Shown here in pieces: positions 44,292 through 52,824 of a stretch of DNA of 64,000 nucleotides. Every line of letters starts with the position of its first letter. The first letter of the stretch is position 1. Position numbers and translations under genes: made by a program. The DNA comes from Spirosoma sp. KCTC 42546 (GTDB lineage: Bacteria; Bacteroidota; Bacteroidia; Cytophagales; Spirosomataceae), in NCBI RefSeq assembly GCF_006965485.1, contig NZ_CP041360.1, positions 6,366,501 through 6,430,500 on the forward strand, in the 5' to 3' direction. The notes beneath the pieces were generated by a model. That model saw only the letters and a program-made list of their open reading frames with translations, was not told the DNA's origin and searched no databases.

Positions 44292-45941
44292 CTACTTCCA
44301 GATCGACTTGACCCTATACAGCGTAAAGTCCTTAACATCAATTCGATTTCCCCAAAACAATAGACCTTCTTTATTGCCTGAGACAGGCTTTCTTTCCATC
44401 GAATACGAGTAAGCCCCACCATCAATGAAGACTTCTATGGAGGTTCGGTCCACATAAATATCGGCCGTAAGCTCCATGCTGGTCATGTTTTCCGGCGAAT
44501 AGAATACCTTATTTACCAAGTTGGCATTCAGATCATAATCGAGTATTCGCTGGCCGAAAAGAGACAAGCCCGCACTGGTTGCATGCGACAGTTTAACGGT
44601 TGTTTTTATCCTGAACTGGTCGAGCTGATTAAACGATTTCAATTTCTGATTGGCATCATCGGCGCTCAGAGACGCCCCGTGCAGAATTGGTTCAACGAGT
44701 TGTTCCGTTTCCTTGACCGGTACGCTACTCAATCGCAGGCCATTTTTGGTTGTGTGAAGCCTGAGTTCAGTGGGTAGAAGCATCATGTGGTTAAAGGGCA
44801 TTCCGGGCTGCGGAACCCGGCCCCAGCCAATCTGAATGCGTCGGGGATCACGTTCGGGCATATTGGCAAAAGTTTGTGCCGCATAGATGGTCCCGGTTGT
44901 ATAGTAGTGTTTCCCCGATTCGGGTGTGAAGGTTTTCCCATCGAATGAGCCGATCATATACGTAGTCGATGCCCCATACATGACCCATTTCGTCTTACTT
45001 TTATCGCCATCTATGGGTAATTCGAATAAATCAGGGCATTCCCAAAAACCCGTCACATGGCTCGCATACGTCCATTCCTTCAGGTTTCTTGAGGTATAAA
45101 TCGAATGCCCGTCCCGTTCGTTCAGAACCATTACCCAATGGTTGCCTGGCTTATACCAAAACACCCGTGGATCACGAGTATCCTTGCTGCTCCATTTCGC
45201 TTTCGAATCAATCAGTGGGTTACGGTCGTATTTTGTCCAGGTGCGGCCTTTATCCAAACTATAGGCCATGCACTGAACTTGTTTTTCCGGATTATCGACG
45301 GTAAAAAAAGCAATCATGGCGGGTATGCTCCCTTTGTTAAATCCAGCGGTATTGTCGTAGTCGATTACGGTTGAGCCCGAAAACATGGTTCCCATACTAT
45401 CGGGAGATAGGGCGGTTGGCAGTTCCTCCCAATGGATCATATCCTTGCTTACTGCATGCCCCCAGGACATGTTTTCCCATTCCCGTTCGTAGGGGTTATG
45501 CTGATAAAAAAGATGGTACTCCCCTTCATAGAAAATCAGTCCATTCGGGTCGTTGATCCAGCCCCGGCGGGTTGAGAAGTGGTATTGCGGACGGTTCGTT
45601 TCGGTATACAGCGAATCCTGACCAGCAATTTTATCGTCCTGATAAATTTTACTCAAGCCCTCTAACTTGCCATCGTAATTAATGGTGATGGTTTTCCCCT
45701 GAAGAGCAGCCATATCGCAAAACACCCAATAGTCGGGCTTATCGGCCGCCAGGCGTATCTTAAACGAGCGCTCCTGTTTGTTATTGATCAGGAACTGCAT
45801 CGTTCCCCTAGTTTGAGTTTGGGAGACCGGCAGATTGAGGTATCGTTTCGTGATTGTTAGGGAAAGCGGTTGTGCCAGAAGTGAACGACTGCCGGATATA
45901 ATCAATACGGCTAGAACTATACGGGTAAAAGCTAATTTCAT
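44292..45941 (-). CDS. GH32 fructan hydrolase (levanase/inulinase-like), secreted
   Basis: 549 residues with signal peptide (about 1-23). An N-terminal domain of about 100 residues (as in DUF4980-bearing GH32 enzymes) precedes the five-bladed propeller. The three catalytic residues of GH32 are seen: nucleophile Asp131 (WINDPNG), transition-state stabiliser Asp257 (TRDPRVF) and acid/base Glu301 (WECPDL). The C-terminal beta sandwich (DIYVDRTSIEVFIDGGAYSYS) is complete. It hydrolyses fructans or sucrose outside or in the periplasm. It heads the minus-strand cluster that continues to 36439; no SusCD pair is attached. Confidence 0.92.
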   Translation of the reverse strand: MKLAFTRIVLAVLIISGSRSLLAQPLSLTITKRYLNLPVSQTQTRGTMQFLINNKQERSFKIRLAADKPDYWVFCDMAALQGKTITINYDGKLEGLSKIYQDDKIAGQDSLYTETNRPQYHFSTRRGWINDPNGLIFYEGEYHLFYQHNPYEREWENMSWGHAVSKDMIHWEELPTALSPDSMGTMFSGSTVIDYDNTAGFNKGSIPAMIAFFTVDNPEKQVQCMAYSLDKGRTWTKYDRNPLIDSKAKWSSKDTRDPRVFWYKPGNHWVMVLNERDGHSIYTSRNLKEWTYASHVTGFWECPDLFELPIDGDKSKTKWVMYGASTTYMIGSFDGKTFTPESGKHYYTTGTIYAAQTFANMPERDPRRIQIGWGRVPQPGMPFNHMMLLPTELRLHTTKNGLRLSSVPVKETEQLVEPILHGASLSADDANQKLKSFNQLDQFRIKTTVKLSHATSAGLSLFGQRILDYDLNANLVNKVFYSPENMTSMELTADIYVDRTSIEVFIDGGAYSYSMERKPVSGNKEGLLFWGNRIDVKDFTLYRVKSIWK

Positions 45942-46139
45942 CTGATCAGGGTAATTATAAGCTTGAAGCAGCTACTAAGTCAGTTATACTTTTTGAGGTG
46001 TAGATCGTCCTTAAGGAATGGAAGTTAGTTGCTGACTGGGAAGACCTTTGTTGCACAGGTTATCTGCTAACACACCTGATTACTCTACAGAAGTTGACAT
46101 AGTTCATAAGCTTTTCCAGCTTTGCGTAACCCCATTAAA
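45942..46139. other. Intergenic region between GH32 and the iron locus
   Basis: Divergent gap that should hold the GH32 promoter (-) and the first promoter of the iron locus (+). On the plus strand TTG (46094-46096), 20 bp, CAGCTTTG (46117-46124) is a fair promoter match. Nothing else is evident. Confidence 0.4.
46094..46124 (+). promoter_or_regulatory. Candidate promoter of the small-ORF/Fur-like segment
   Basis: TTG-N20-CAGCTTTG, 7/8 match to the -7 box. It precedes the TTTAGAT...TCTAAA palindrome at 46140, which would lie just downstream of the transcription start near 46131. Confidence 0.4.
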
Positions 46140-46162
46140 TTATTTAGATTTTTTCTAAATAA
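46140..46162. promoter_or_regulatory. Fur-like box 1 (perfect 9-bp arms)
   Basis: TTATTTAGA-TTTTT-TCTAAATAA, perfect palindrome. The core TTTAGAT-TTT-TTCTAAA resembles the 7-3-7 ICE/Irr box (TTTAGAA-N3-TTCTAAA) of Fur-superfamily regulators. It is 18 bp upstream of the small ORF at 46181. Confidence 0.65.
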
Positions 46163-46180
46163 ATAGGGCAATTATTTGGA

Positions 46181-46354
46181 ATGAGTATAAACAAGAATTA
46201 CGTTTGTAAGGAATTAAGCGGGTGTGATTTATTTTCTGCCCAGCTTGATCGAATAACCGTAGTCCACTGGAATCCACATCAACCACGTATTCAGTTTTTA
46301 ATGCCTTCGACCAACCTCAGATTTAGCTTTTTGCTTGTGAGCTATCTGGCTTAA
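46181..46354 (+). CDS. Small ORF directly downstream of Fur-like box 1
   Basis: 57 residues (MSINKNYVCKELSGCDLFSA, ending FSFLLVSYLA). No family recognised; two Cys and no signal peptide. It is the first frame after a candidate promoter and operator, so it may be an iron-responsive small protein, or the leader of the downstream genes. The stretch 46355-46537 holds no clear feature. Confidence 0.35.
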   Translation: MSINKNYVCKELSGCDLFSAQLDRITVVHWNPHQPRIQFLMPSTNLRFSFLLVSYLA

Positions 46355-46537
46355 AGCAATTACTGAGGGATGCTAGTGTAATTGTACACTAGCGGGAAGT
46401 CCTGAAAAAACTCGGAACTAAGTACGTTTCAGTTCTTCAATAAAACTCGATTGAGTACCCAAGCCCTAAGCGTGGCGGCTGCTGTTTCAGATTAATGCTC
46501 ACATCAGTCGCCCGCTCAGGCACAAAACCTGGTAATC

Positions 46538-46828
46538 ATGAATAACTGGATGAAATGCCCTTTACAACTGGCCAAAACACAGCATGGGGAGGTTGTACTC
46601 CACAACGATGCCGAATTTCAGTATGCTTTCCGCTTTGGCTCTATACACCGGCTACTCACCGCTGAACAGTTTCACCTTCTTTATCATTCTGCATTGAGCA
46701 TTGACCTTAATCCTGTTTCAATGCCACCCAACCAACCGGATAGCAGAATGGTATCACCCACTACAGCCATGTTTACACTGTTTGGCCCATTGACCCATGT
46801 TGAACTTTTAGAGTTAAAACCCTGCTAG
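46538..46828 (+). CDS. Small conserved-type protein 1 of the iron locus (DUF6686-like)
   Basis: 96 residues. KTQHGEVVLHNDAEFQYAFR then FGSIHRLLTAEQFHLLYHSA resembles the short DUF6686-type proteins of Bacteroidota (G.VV.C/H..fq.aFG...L...F), recalled from memory and not certain. No signal peptide. It shares a loose pattern with the 115-residue protein that follows, so the two may be paralogues. Confidence 0.5.
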   Translation: MNNWMKCPLQLAKTQHGEVVLHNDAEFQYAFRFGSIHRLLTAEQFHLLYHSALSIDLNPVSMPPNQPDSRMVSPTTAMFTLFGPLTHVELLELKPC

Positions 46829-46959
46829 GCCAAGCAACTTTGTTGATCACAAGCTTAGCGAGAGCTTACGAATCCATTAACTAACAATTGGATAAAACAG
46901 GACAGCTATGTGAACTGGATCGGCTCCTGGAGCTACTGTTTCTTCTAAACTAACCCAGT

Positions 46960-47307
46960 ATGAACCAACGAAAAGAACCTCTCTTTCAAAGTTGTTACGG
47001 GCAGGCTACAGTTTGTCGTCGTAGTGGTGGATTCTGGCTTGATTTCGGTGAAACCCAGATTTGGCTTTGTCACGAGCGCTTACGGCAATTAGCCCGCAAG
47101 GTAAATCACCTGGTGAACGTTTCGGAACGGCCACACGGCCAGGCATTTTCCCAGCAACTATTGTTGTGTCTACCTGGCTCGTATGACACTGTGTCGGTTT
47201 TCTCCTTTGACGAATTGCTGGATTTGCAGGCTTTAGTCAATGGCTCACTAGCGATGGTAGATCTGTACGATTTCCTGCACGTTAATCAACTCCATATTGC
47301 CAGTTGA
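46960..47307 (+). CDS. Small conserved-type protein 2 of the iron locus
   Basis: 115 residues. YGQATVCRRSGGFWLDFGET followed by QIWLCHERLRQLARKVNHLV has the same layout as the preceding protein (beta hairpin, FG turn, hydrophobic strand, helix). The C-terminus (SFDELLDLQALVNGSLAMVDLYDFL) is helical. No signal peptide or metal motif is obvious. It may be a cytoplasmic iron-responsive factor (inference from context). Confidence 0.5.
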   Translation: MNQRKEPLFQSCYGQATVCRRSGGFWLDFGETQIWLCHERLRQLARKVNHLVNVSERPHGQAFSQQLLLCLPGSYDTVSVFSFDELLDLQALVNGSLAMVDLYDFLHVNQLHIAS

Positions 47308-47549
47308 TGTGCGTGCAGGAGTCTGGCTCGGGTAACTATCCGCACCAGCCAGAGTAGCCTGTATCGGCAAGTATAAATACTTATACGTATATAGATACAC
47401 GGTAGAAAAAGAACGCTCAGCATATAAACCTGAAAGTAGTATCGCTATTGACTAAACCTGCGGAGACTACTGATAGCAATACCGATGTGCTTCTATTGAT
47501 AGATACCAATTGATCTGTACCCGCATCTCTACCTATACACGTAACGAGT
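47308..47549. other. Gap upstream of the Fur-like gene
   Basis: AT-richer than its surroundings, with near-palindromic TATA-like strings such as AAGTATAAATACTT (47370-47383). No gene and no clear promoter or Fur-like box was found. Confidence 0.3.
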
Positions 47550-47882
47550 ATGAACTATCAGACTGGATTGGCTAATGAGATAGCCATTGATCCGCAGGAA
47601 TGGAGAGAACGGTTAACGAGTTATTATCGTGAAACAGGCACCAGATCGTCCGCAAAGCAGATATCGGTAGCCATGGCTCTTGGCGAACAAATGGCCTATA
47701 CAAATGCAGATACCTTATGGCTGTTTATGCGTAGACAAAAAATTCAGATTAGTAGGGCAACTGTTTATAAAACCCTAACGTGGCTGGTTGGGGCTGGTTT
47801 TGTTCATAAAAAGGGGAATGGCCATCGAACCGCCCTGTATTTAGTGAATCAAATACAGGCCAGATTTTTAGCTACAGAATAA
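47550..47882 (+). CDS. Fur-like regulator reduced to the DNA-binding domain
   Basis: 110 residues. The second half is a clear Fur winged helix: LWLFMRRQKIQISRATVYKT, where RATVYKTL is the recognition helix, followed by the wing FVHKKGNGHRTALYL. The first 60 residues include the expected helices (WRERLTSYY, SVAMALGEQM). Fur proteins are 135-150 residues and continue with the metal-binding and dimerisation domain (HHHxH and Cys motifs); this one stops right after the wing. The following bases are a Fur-like box and promoter, not a lost reading frame, so it is not a simple frameshift. It could act as a dimerless repressor, antagonist or partner of a full Fur (inference). Confidence 0.78.
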   Translation: MNYQTGLANEIAIDPQEWRERLTSYYRETGTRSSAKQISVAMALGEQMAYTNADTLWLFMRRQKIQISRATVYKTLTWLVGAGFVHKKGNGHRTALYLVNQIQARFLATE

Positions 47883-47884
47883 AT

Positions 47885-47907
47885 TATTCAGAAAAATTCT
47901 AAATAAG
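47885..47907. promoter_or_regulatory. Fur-like box 2, upstream of the heme receptor promoter
   Basis: TTATTCAGAA-AAA-TTCTAAATAA, 9 of 10 paired; it fits TTTAGAA-N3-TTCTAAA in 13 of 14 core positions. It begins 3 bp after the Fur-like gene's stop codon and ends 3 bp before the -33 TTG. Confidence 0.65.
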
Positions 47908-47910
47908 GCT

Positions 47911-47940
47911 TGTTTACAAGCGCGGCATCCCTACATTTGT
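47911..47940 (+). promoter_or_regulatory. Promoter of the heme-uptake operon
   Basis: TTG (47911-47913), 19 bp, TACATTTG (47933-47940): an exact match to the Bacteroidota consensus with optimal spacing. Predicted start near 47947, leader about 170 nt. Confidence 0.75.
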
Positions 47941-47943
47941 GCA

Positions 47944-47966
47944 TTATTTTTAATTTGTCTAAATAA
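47944..47966. promoter_or_regulatory. Fur-like box 3, over the heme operon transcription start
   Basis: TTATTTTTAATTTGTCTAAATAA matches box 1 in 19 of 23 positions, with a perfect right arm and a degenerate left arm. It covers the predicted start point, so with box 2 it brackets the promoter. Confidence 0.55.
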
Positions 47967-48116
47967 AAACCATTATTGATTGGCGCATGCCTTTTGCCAA
48001 ACAGGTGCCAACTCTGAATGCTACGCTGTTTGCCAAAGTACTGATATTCAGGAAAAAGGTTCGTGAATTAGATACTAGTAAGCCGATTGACTCCCCGCTA
48101 TTTTGACATAATTACT

Positions 48117-50408
48117 ATGAAAAAGAAGTATACCCGTCACCTATATACAGCATGGTTTCTGTTCCTACTCATGAATACAACCCGGCTCTGGGCGCAACAA
48201 ACCGTTGGCAGCATAGAGGGCACAATTTTGCTGGCTGATGGCACACCCGGCGCATTGGCTACCGTACAACTTAAGGGTATCAAAAAAGCCACAATGGCCA
48301 ATGGAAATGGCCAATTCACCATAACTGGCCTGCCGGTCGGCAAACATGAATTGCAACTATCTATGGTCGGCTATGAGTCTGTTAGCCAGATCATTCAGGT
48401 TGAAAACAACAGGCCGACCAACGTGACCATCCGCCTGAAAGCTGCCAGTAATGCACTCGATGAAGTGGTTGTAACCGGGCAATATGAGCCGCAGTCAATA
48501 AAAAAATCGGTGTATCAGGTTCGGGTGATCAGTAGCGAACGCATCCGTTTACGGGGCGCGCTGAACGTAATGGGCGTATTGAATAATGAGTTAGGCTTCC
48601 GATTCTCCAATGACCTTACGCTAGGCACAACGGATGTTCAGCTAATGGGTATGGCCGGGCGTAGCGTGAAGATCCTGCTGGACGGGTTGCCGATGGTTGA
48701 CCGGGGCGATACGCGGGAAAGCATCAACCAGATCGATATCAACAGCATCGAACGGATTGAGATTGTCGAAGGGCCAATGTCGGTTTCGTATGGCTCAGAT
48801 GCGCTGGCAGGTGTCATTAACATTATCACCAAAAAACCAGGTGCCGAACGGCTGGGAATCACGGCCAGAATTCAGGAAGAAACAGCTGGCTCAGACTATA
48901 ATCTATTGACCAAGCAAGGTGTTCACCTGCAAAATGTAGGGGCCACCTGGCAAAAGAACGGCTGGAACGTATCGGCTGGCGTGACCAACAATACCTTTGG
49001 GGGCTGGCAGGGGCTATCGGAAGGACGCGTAAATGACTGGTTACCCAAAGATCAATTGTTTGGTCATGGCAAATTCGGTTACCGGTCAGCAAGAGCTAAC
49101 GTGTACTATCGGCTGGATGCCCTGAAGGAAAATCTGCTCAGTCAGGGAGCCGAAAATGTTAACACAAATCAGGCGCGTGACCAGAAATACATCACCAACC
49201 GCTATGTACATCAGCTACAGGGCGACTGGAAAGTAAACGACCGATTCCAGCTTACCGGGCAGGCTTCTTACACGGATTACCAGCGCCGGACACAAACCAC
49301 AATTCTGGATGTAAGCACGGGCTTACGCACCCTATCGCTCGGTACGGGTGAACAGGATGTATCGAAATTTACGAGTCAGACATACCGGGCCACTACTCAA
49401 TACACGGCATCATCGGCATTTTCCCTGCAATCTGGCATCGACATCAACCTGGATGGAGCGTCTGGTGCCCGGATTTCAGGATCACCTACCATTAACGACT
49501 ATGCGCTTTTCGTTTCGTCAACCATCAGCCCTACGGCCCGCATCAGTATTCGTCCGGGTTTGCGTTTCATCAGGAACTCGGTCTACGACGCGCCACCGGT
49601 CATTCCGTCCCTTAACGCCAAATTCGCACTGACCAGCAAGCTTGACCTTCGGGTAGCCTATGCTCGTGGCTTTCGCTCCCCCGCCCTGCGCGAATTGTAT
49701 TTCAACTTTTTCGACGCCAGCCATTCGATTCGCGGGAATCCGGATCTGAAAGCCGAGACCTCCAACAGTTTTAACGGATCGCTGGCGCTGCAAACCAGTT
49801 CGAAAGTCAAATCGACACTCGGCTTTTTCTACAACGACTTCAATAACCTGATCAGCTACGGTGTCGATCCAACGAACCCGAGTATCTCGATGACCATCAA
49901 CATCGACAAATTCAAAACGACGGGTGCCACCCTGGAGAACGTCTTTACCTGGAAAGATCTGCAAGCTACCGTGGGGTTCTCCTACATCGGTCGTTACAAT
50001 AGCCTGCTGTCCGACACCACGGCTTATGGCTCGTTACCCACGTTTATCTGGTCGCCGGAGGTCAATACGAACCTGACGTACAGCCTGAAAAAGATTGGTA
50101 CGAAACTGAGCGTTTTCTACAAATACACCGGCAAACGACCCAGCTACACCGCTACGGTAACCGCCGACAATCAGGTATCGGCCACCTTGACGGAGATCGC
50201 GGCTTTCCATTGGGCTGATGCTACGCTCACGAAAACGCTCAATAAATTCCTGATCCTCAACGCGGGTGTTAAAAACCTGCTCAACATTACCCGCCTGGCC
50301 AATACCTCAACCGATACAGGCAGTGCGCACAGTACGGCTGGGCCTGTGCCCTACAGTTATGGGCGTTCTTATTTCCTTGGGATCAGCTTTCAATGGTATA
50401 AAAACTAA
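48117..50408 (+). CDS. TonB-dependent heme/iron receptor (HmuR-type)
   Basis: 763 residues from ATG 48117, which starts the signal peptide (MKKKYTRHLYTAWFLFLLMN, cleavage near LWAQ); a TTG 30 bp upstream was rejected. A carboxypeptidase-regulatory-like domain (about 33-115) precedes the plug (SIKKSVYQVRVIS, KILLDGLPMVDRGD, IERIEIVEGPMSVSYGSDALAGVINIITKK) and a barrel with the FRAP/NPxL-type motif GFRSPALRELYFNFFDASHSIRGNPDLKAE, which is typical of heme receptors. It ends in a barrel strand (YFLGISFQWYKN). It is the first gene of the hmu operon and likely passes heme received from the HmuY encoded next. Confidence 0.88.
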   Translation: MKKKYTRHLYTAWFLFLLMNTTRLWAQQTVGSIEGTILLADGTPGALATVQLKGIKKATMANGNGQFTITGLPVGKHELQLSMVGYESVSQIIQVENNRPTNVTIRLKAASNALDEVVVTGQYEPQSIKKSVYQVRVISSERIRLRGALNVMGVLNNELGFRFSNDLTLGTTDVQLMGMAGRSVKILLDGLPMVDRGDTRESINQIDINSIERIEIVEGPMSVSYGSDALAGVINIITKKPGAERLGITARIQEETAGSDYNLLTKQGVHLQNVGATWQKNGWNVSAGVTNNTFGGWQGLSEGRVNDWLPKDQLFGHGKFGYRSARANVYYRLDALKENLLSQGAENVNTNQARDQKYITNRYVHQLQGDWKVNDRFQLTGQASYTDYQRRTQTTILDVSTGLRTLSLGTGEQDVSKFTSQTYRATTQYTASSAFSLQSGIDINLDGASGARISGSPTINDYALFVSSTISPTARISIRPGLRFIRNSVYDAPPVIPSLNAKFALTSKLDLRVAYARGFRSPALRELYFNFFDASHSIRGNPDLKAETSNSFNGSLALQTSSKVKSTLGFFYNDFNNLISYGVDPTNPSISMTINIDKFKTTGATLENVFTWKDLQATVGFSYIGRYNSLLSDTTAYGSLPTFIWSPEVNTNLTYSLKKIGTKLSVFYKYTGKRPSYTATVTADNQVSATLTEIAAFHWADATLTKTLNKFLILNAGVKNLLNITRLANTSTDTGSAHSTAGPVPYSYGRSYFLGISFQWYKN

Positions 50409-50482
50409 ATAATGAATAATGAATAATGACAAAACACTGACTATCAGACATTATCCATCCTCCATTATACATTATTCATTAT
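50409..50482. repeat. AT-rich inverted repeat between receptor and hmuY
   Basis: Arms 50409-50428 and 50463-50482 (ATAATGAATAATGxATAATG) pair at 19 of 20 positions, 34-nt loop. It lies within the operon and may form an RNA hairpin that sets expression of receptor versus downstream genes. Confidence 0.8.
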
Positions 50483-50543
50483 AAATCAGCTTTGCCAACA
50501 AACCTCCTCCATGTTTTTTAATCCTTCAAATTCCAACAATCAA

Positions 50544-51932
50544 ATGAAAAGAGTCTTCATAATCATGTTCGCCCTAGCGGTAAGTACACTGAATGCCTGT
50601 AAAGAATCCGATCCCCCACTTCCAGACAATTTAGTGCAATTCGAAAGCGCGGAACAGGGTCTGGATGCAGCCACTAAAGAAGCGACCATTAAACTCAAAC
50701 TATCACGGGCGGTTGATGCCGCTACACCCGTAACCATACAAGTGACGCCTACGGGCATTGCCAGTGGAACCCAGTTCACGACAACACCAGCGCTAACCTC
50801 GAATACATTGTCTCTGACAGTGCCAGCGGGTGCCAGCGAAACCTCCTTTAAACTGACCAAAGCCGACAATATTTTTCTCTCCGGCACGGAAACCATTGCA
50901 TTCGCCATAGCCTCGGCAGGTAGCCCGGTTTTGGTTGGAACGACGAAACAGCTGACGGTTAAGTTCACCTCCATTGTATCGGCGGGCACGACACTGACGC
51001 TGGATGGTGGAACGGGGGGCTCCAGTGCCATCAATGCCGTATTCGTCGATTTGAGCAACAATACCCAAAACGCGGTGAAGCGCGCAAGCTGGGATTTAGG
51101 CTTCTCTTCGGGCACTGACTTCCGGGTTATTATCAACAATATGACTGGTGCGGCTGCCATTGCCCTGACCAAAACCGATCTGACACAGGTAACGGCTGCC
51201 GATACCGTTGGTCTTGTACTGAGCACAAGTGATTTCAGTCCAGCCGGATTGAAATTGATAGACGATGTATCGGGGGATCTGACGAAAACAGTAATTCCGG
51301 CTATCTCGGCTACCGACGCTGACAACAAAGTGTACATTCTTAACCGGGGTACAGGTGGTGCAACACCCGCCAAAGGTTGGATAAAGCTCAGAGTATTGCG
51401 GAATGGCACCACGGGTTATACGCTTCAGTATGCAGGGATTAAAGAAACGACGTTCAAGACCGTTTCAATCACGAAAGACGCGGCCTATAATTTTAACTAC
51501 GTATCGTTTGATACCGGAGCGGCTGTAGCCGTTGAACCGGCCAAAGCCAAGTGGGATATTGAATGGACCGGCGGCATCTACCTAACCAGCGATGGCACCA
51601 ACAACATCCCCTACTACTTCTCCGATCAGGTCTATATCAACTTTCTGGCGGGTGTAACAGCGGCCGAAGTACTGACCAGTACAGTTACGTATGATGCGTA
51701 TGTCGAAACCAATATTGCAACAACCACCTTCAAAAGCGATCGCTCTGTCATTGGGTCAAACTGGCGGGCAACTACGGGAACACCCATCGGCGTAAAAACC
51801 GACCGGTTCTACGTGATTAAGGATGCTGCGGGCAACGTTTACAAACTGAAATTCATCAGCTTCATCTCCAACGATGGTGGCGTACGGGGCAACCCGAAAT
51901 TCGAATTCAAACTGGTTAAACAAGGTAGCTAA
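50544..51932 (+). CDS. hmuY: HmuY-family heme-binding lipoprotein with N-terminal Calx-beta-like domain
   Basis: 462 residues from ATG 50544; the signal peptide ends at lipobox LNAC (Cys near 18), so a lipoprotein. An ATG at 50511 would add 11 residues and is less likely. Residues about 25-150 form a Calx-beta or Ig-like domain (FESAEQGLDAATKEATIKLK..). Residues about 160-460 match HmuY: RASWDLGFSSGTDFRVIINN, DNKVYILNRGTGGATPAKGW, IKLRVLR, FNYVSFDTG, KAKWDIEWTGGIY. Classical HmuY is about 200-220 residues, so this form is roughly doubled. It captures heme at the cell surface for the receptor upstream. HmuT starts 11 bp after its stop. Confidence 0.85.
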   Translation: MKRVFIIMFALAVSTLNACKESDPPLPDNLVQFESAEQGLDAATKEATIKLKLSRAVDAATPVTIQVTPTGIASGTQFTTTPALTSNTLSLTVPAGASETSFKLTKADNIFLSGTETIAFAIASAGSPVLVGTTKQLTVKFTSIVSAGTTLTLDGGTGGSSAINAVFVDLSNNTQNAVKRASWDLGFSSGTDFRVIINNMTGAAAIALTKTDLTQVTAADTVGLVLSTSDFSPAGLKLIDDVSGDLTKTVIPAISATDADNKVYILNRGTGGATPAKGWIKLRVLRNGTTGYTLQYAGIKETTFKTVSITKDAAYNFNYVSFDTGAAVAVEPAKAKWDIEWTGGIYLTSDGTNNIPYYFSDQVYINFLAGVTAAEVLTSTVTYDAYVETNIATTTFKSDRSVIGSNWRATTGTPIGVKTDRFYVIKDAAGNVYKLKFISFISNDGGVRGNPKFEFKLVKQGS

Positions 51933-51943
51933 TCAAGATAATC

Positions 51944-52819
51944 ATGACGAAATCAATCCTATCCACAACGGGGCTTATGTGCCTTTTGTGGAGCCTGCTG
52001 ATCGGAAATCATCCGATATATGCAGCCAAACCGCCTAAAGAGGAACCGGTTCGTATTGTGTCACTTGATGGCACAGTCAGTGAAATTCTGTGCGAATTAG
52101 GCTTACAATCCCATTTGATCGGGGTCGATGTAACGAGTACGTATCCCGAATTGCTGAAAAGCCTGCCGAAAGTGGGCCATAACCGCAGCATTTCGGCCGA
52201 AGGCGTTATTTCGCTAAAGCCAACGCTTGTACTCACGACCCAAACTGCGGGAACGAAACCAGAAGTGATCGACCAGATTAAAGCTGCGGGCATCAAGGTT
52301 ATTTCGTTCCAGCAGGAATACAGTGTTGCCGGAGCTAAAAAACTGATTCAGGATGTAGCCACTACCTGCCAGGTTGGTTCGAAAGCCAAGTCAATACTCA
52401 AAAAACTGGACGCCGATCTGGCGCAGGTCAGGAAGGCACCAACCAGCCCAAAAGTGCTCTTTATTTACGCTCGGGGTACGGGTACCATGATGGTATCGGG
52501 CCGGGGCACGCAGGTTGCCAAAATGATTGAACTGGCGGGCGGTGTCAATGCCACACCTGACTTCGAGAATTACAAACCCCTCACCGCCGAAGCCCTGGTG
52601 ACGGCCAATCCCGACGTGATTTTGCTGTTCGACAGTGGACTCGAAAGTCTGGGGGGTAACGAAGGCTTATTGAAAGTGCAGGGTATTGCCCAAACGAATG
52701 CGGGCAAAAACGGCTGGATCATCGATATGGATGGCCATTTGCTGAGCGGCTTTTCACCCCGTTTAGGAAAAGCATTACAGGAGTTAGCGCAGAAACTTAC
52801 CCAAAAACCCAAAGCGTAA
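51944..52819 (+). CDS. hmuT: Heme ABC transporter substrate-binding protein
   Basis: 291 residues with a signal peptide (about 1-27, IYAAK). The periplasmic-binding fold of heme carriers is clear: RIVSLDGTVSEILCELGL, LIGVDVTSTYP, VGHNRSISAEGVISLKPTLVL, KVISFQQEYSVAGAK, MMVSGRGTQVAKMIELAGGVNAT, LTAEALVTANPDVILLFDSGLESLGG. It carries heme from the outer-membrane receptor to HmuUV. It is 5 bp upstream of hmuU. Confidence 0.92.
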   Translation: MTKSILSTTGLMCLLWSLLIGNHPIYAAKPPKEEPVRIVSLDGTVSEILCELGLQSHLIGVDVTSTYPELLKSLPKVGHNRSISAEGVISLKPTLVLTTQTAGTKPEVIDQIKAAGIKVISFQQEYSVAGAKKLIQDVATTCQVGSKAKSILKKLDADLAQVRKAPTSPKVLFIYARGTGTMMVSGRGTQVAKMIELAGGVNATPDFENYKPLTAEALVTANPDVILLFDSGLESLGGNEGLLKVQGIAQTNAGKNGWIIDMDGHLLSGFSPRLGKALQELAQKLTQKPKA

Positions 52820-52824
52820 GCAGC

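Noticed and set aside
44237..44425. N-terminal extension of the esterase/SMP-30 gene
   Set aside because: It overlaps the GH32 gene by 134 bp and precedes a clear signal peptide that starts at ATG 44236.
50540..51412. 290-codon minus-strand frame opposite hmuY
   Set aside because: Shadow; the plus frame has a lipobox and HmuY blocks and fits the operon.
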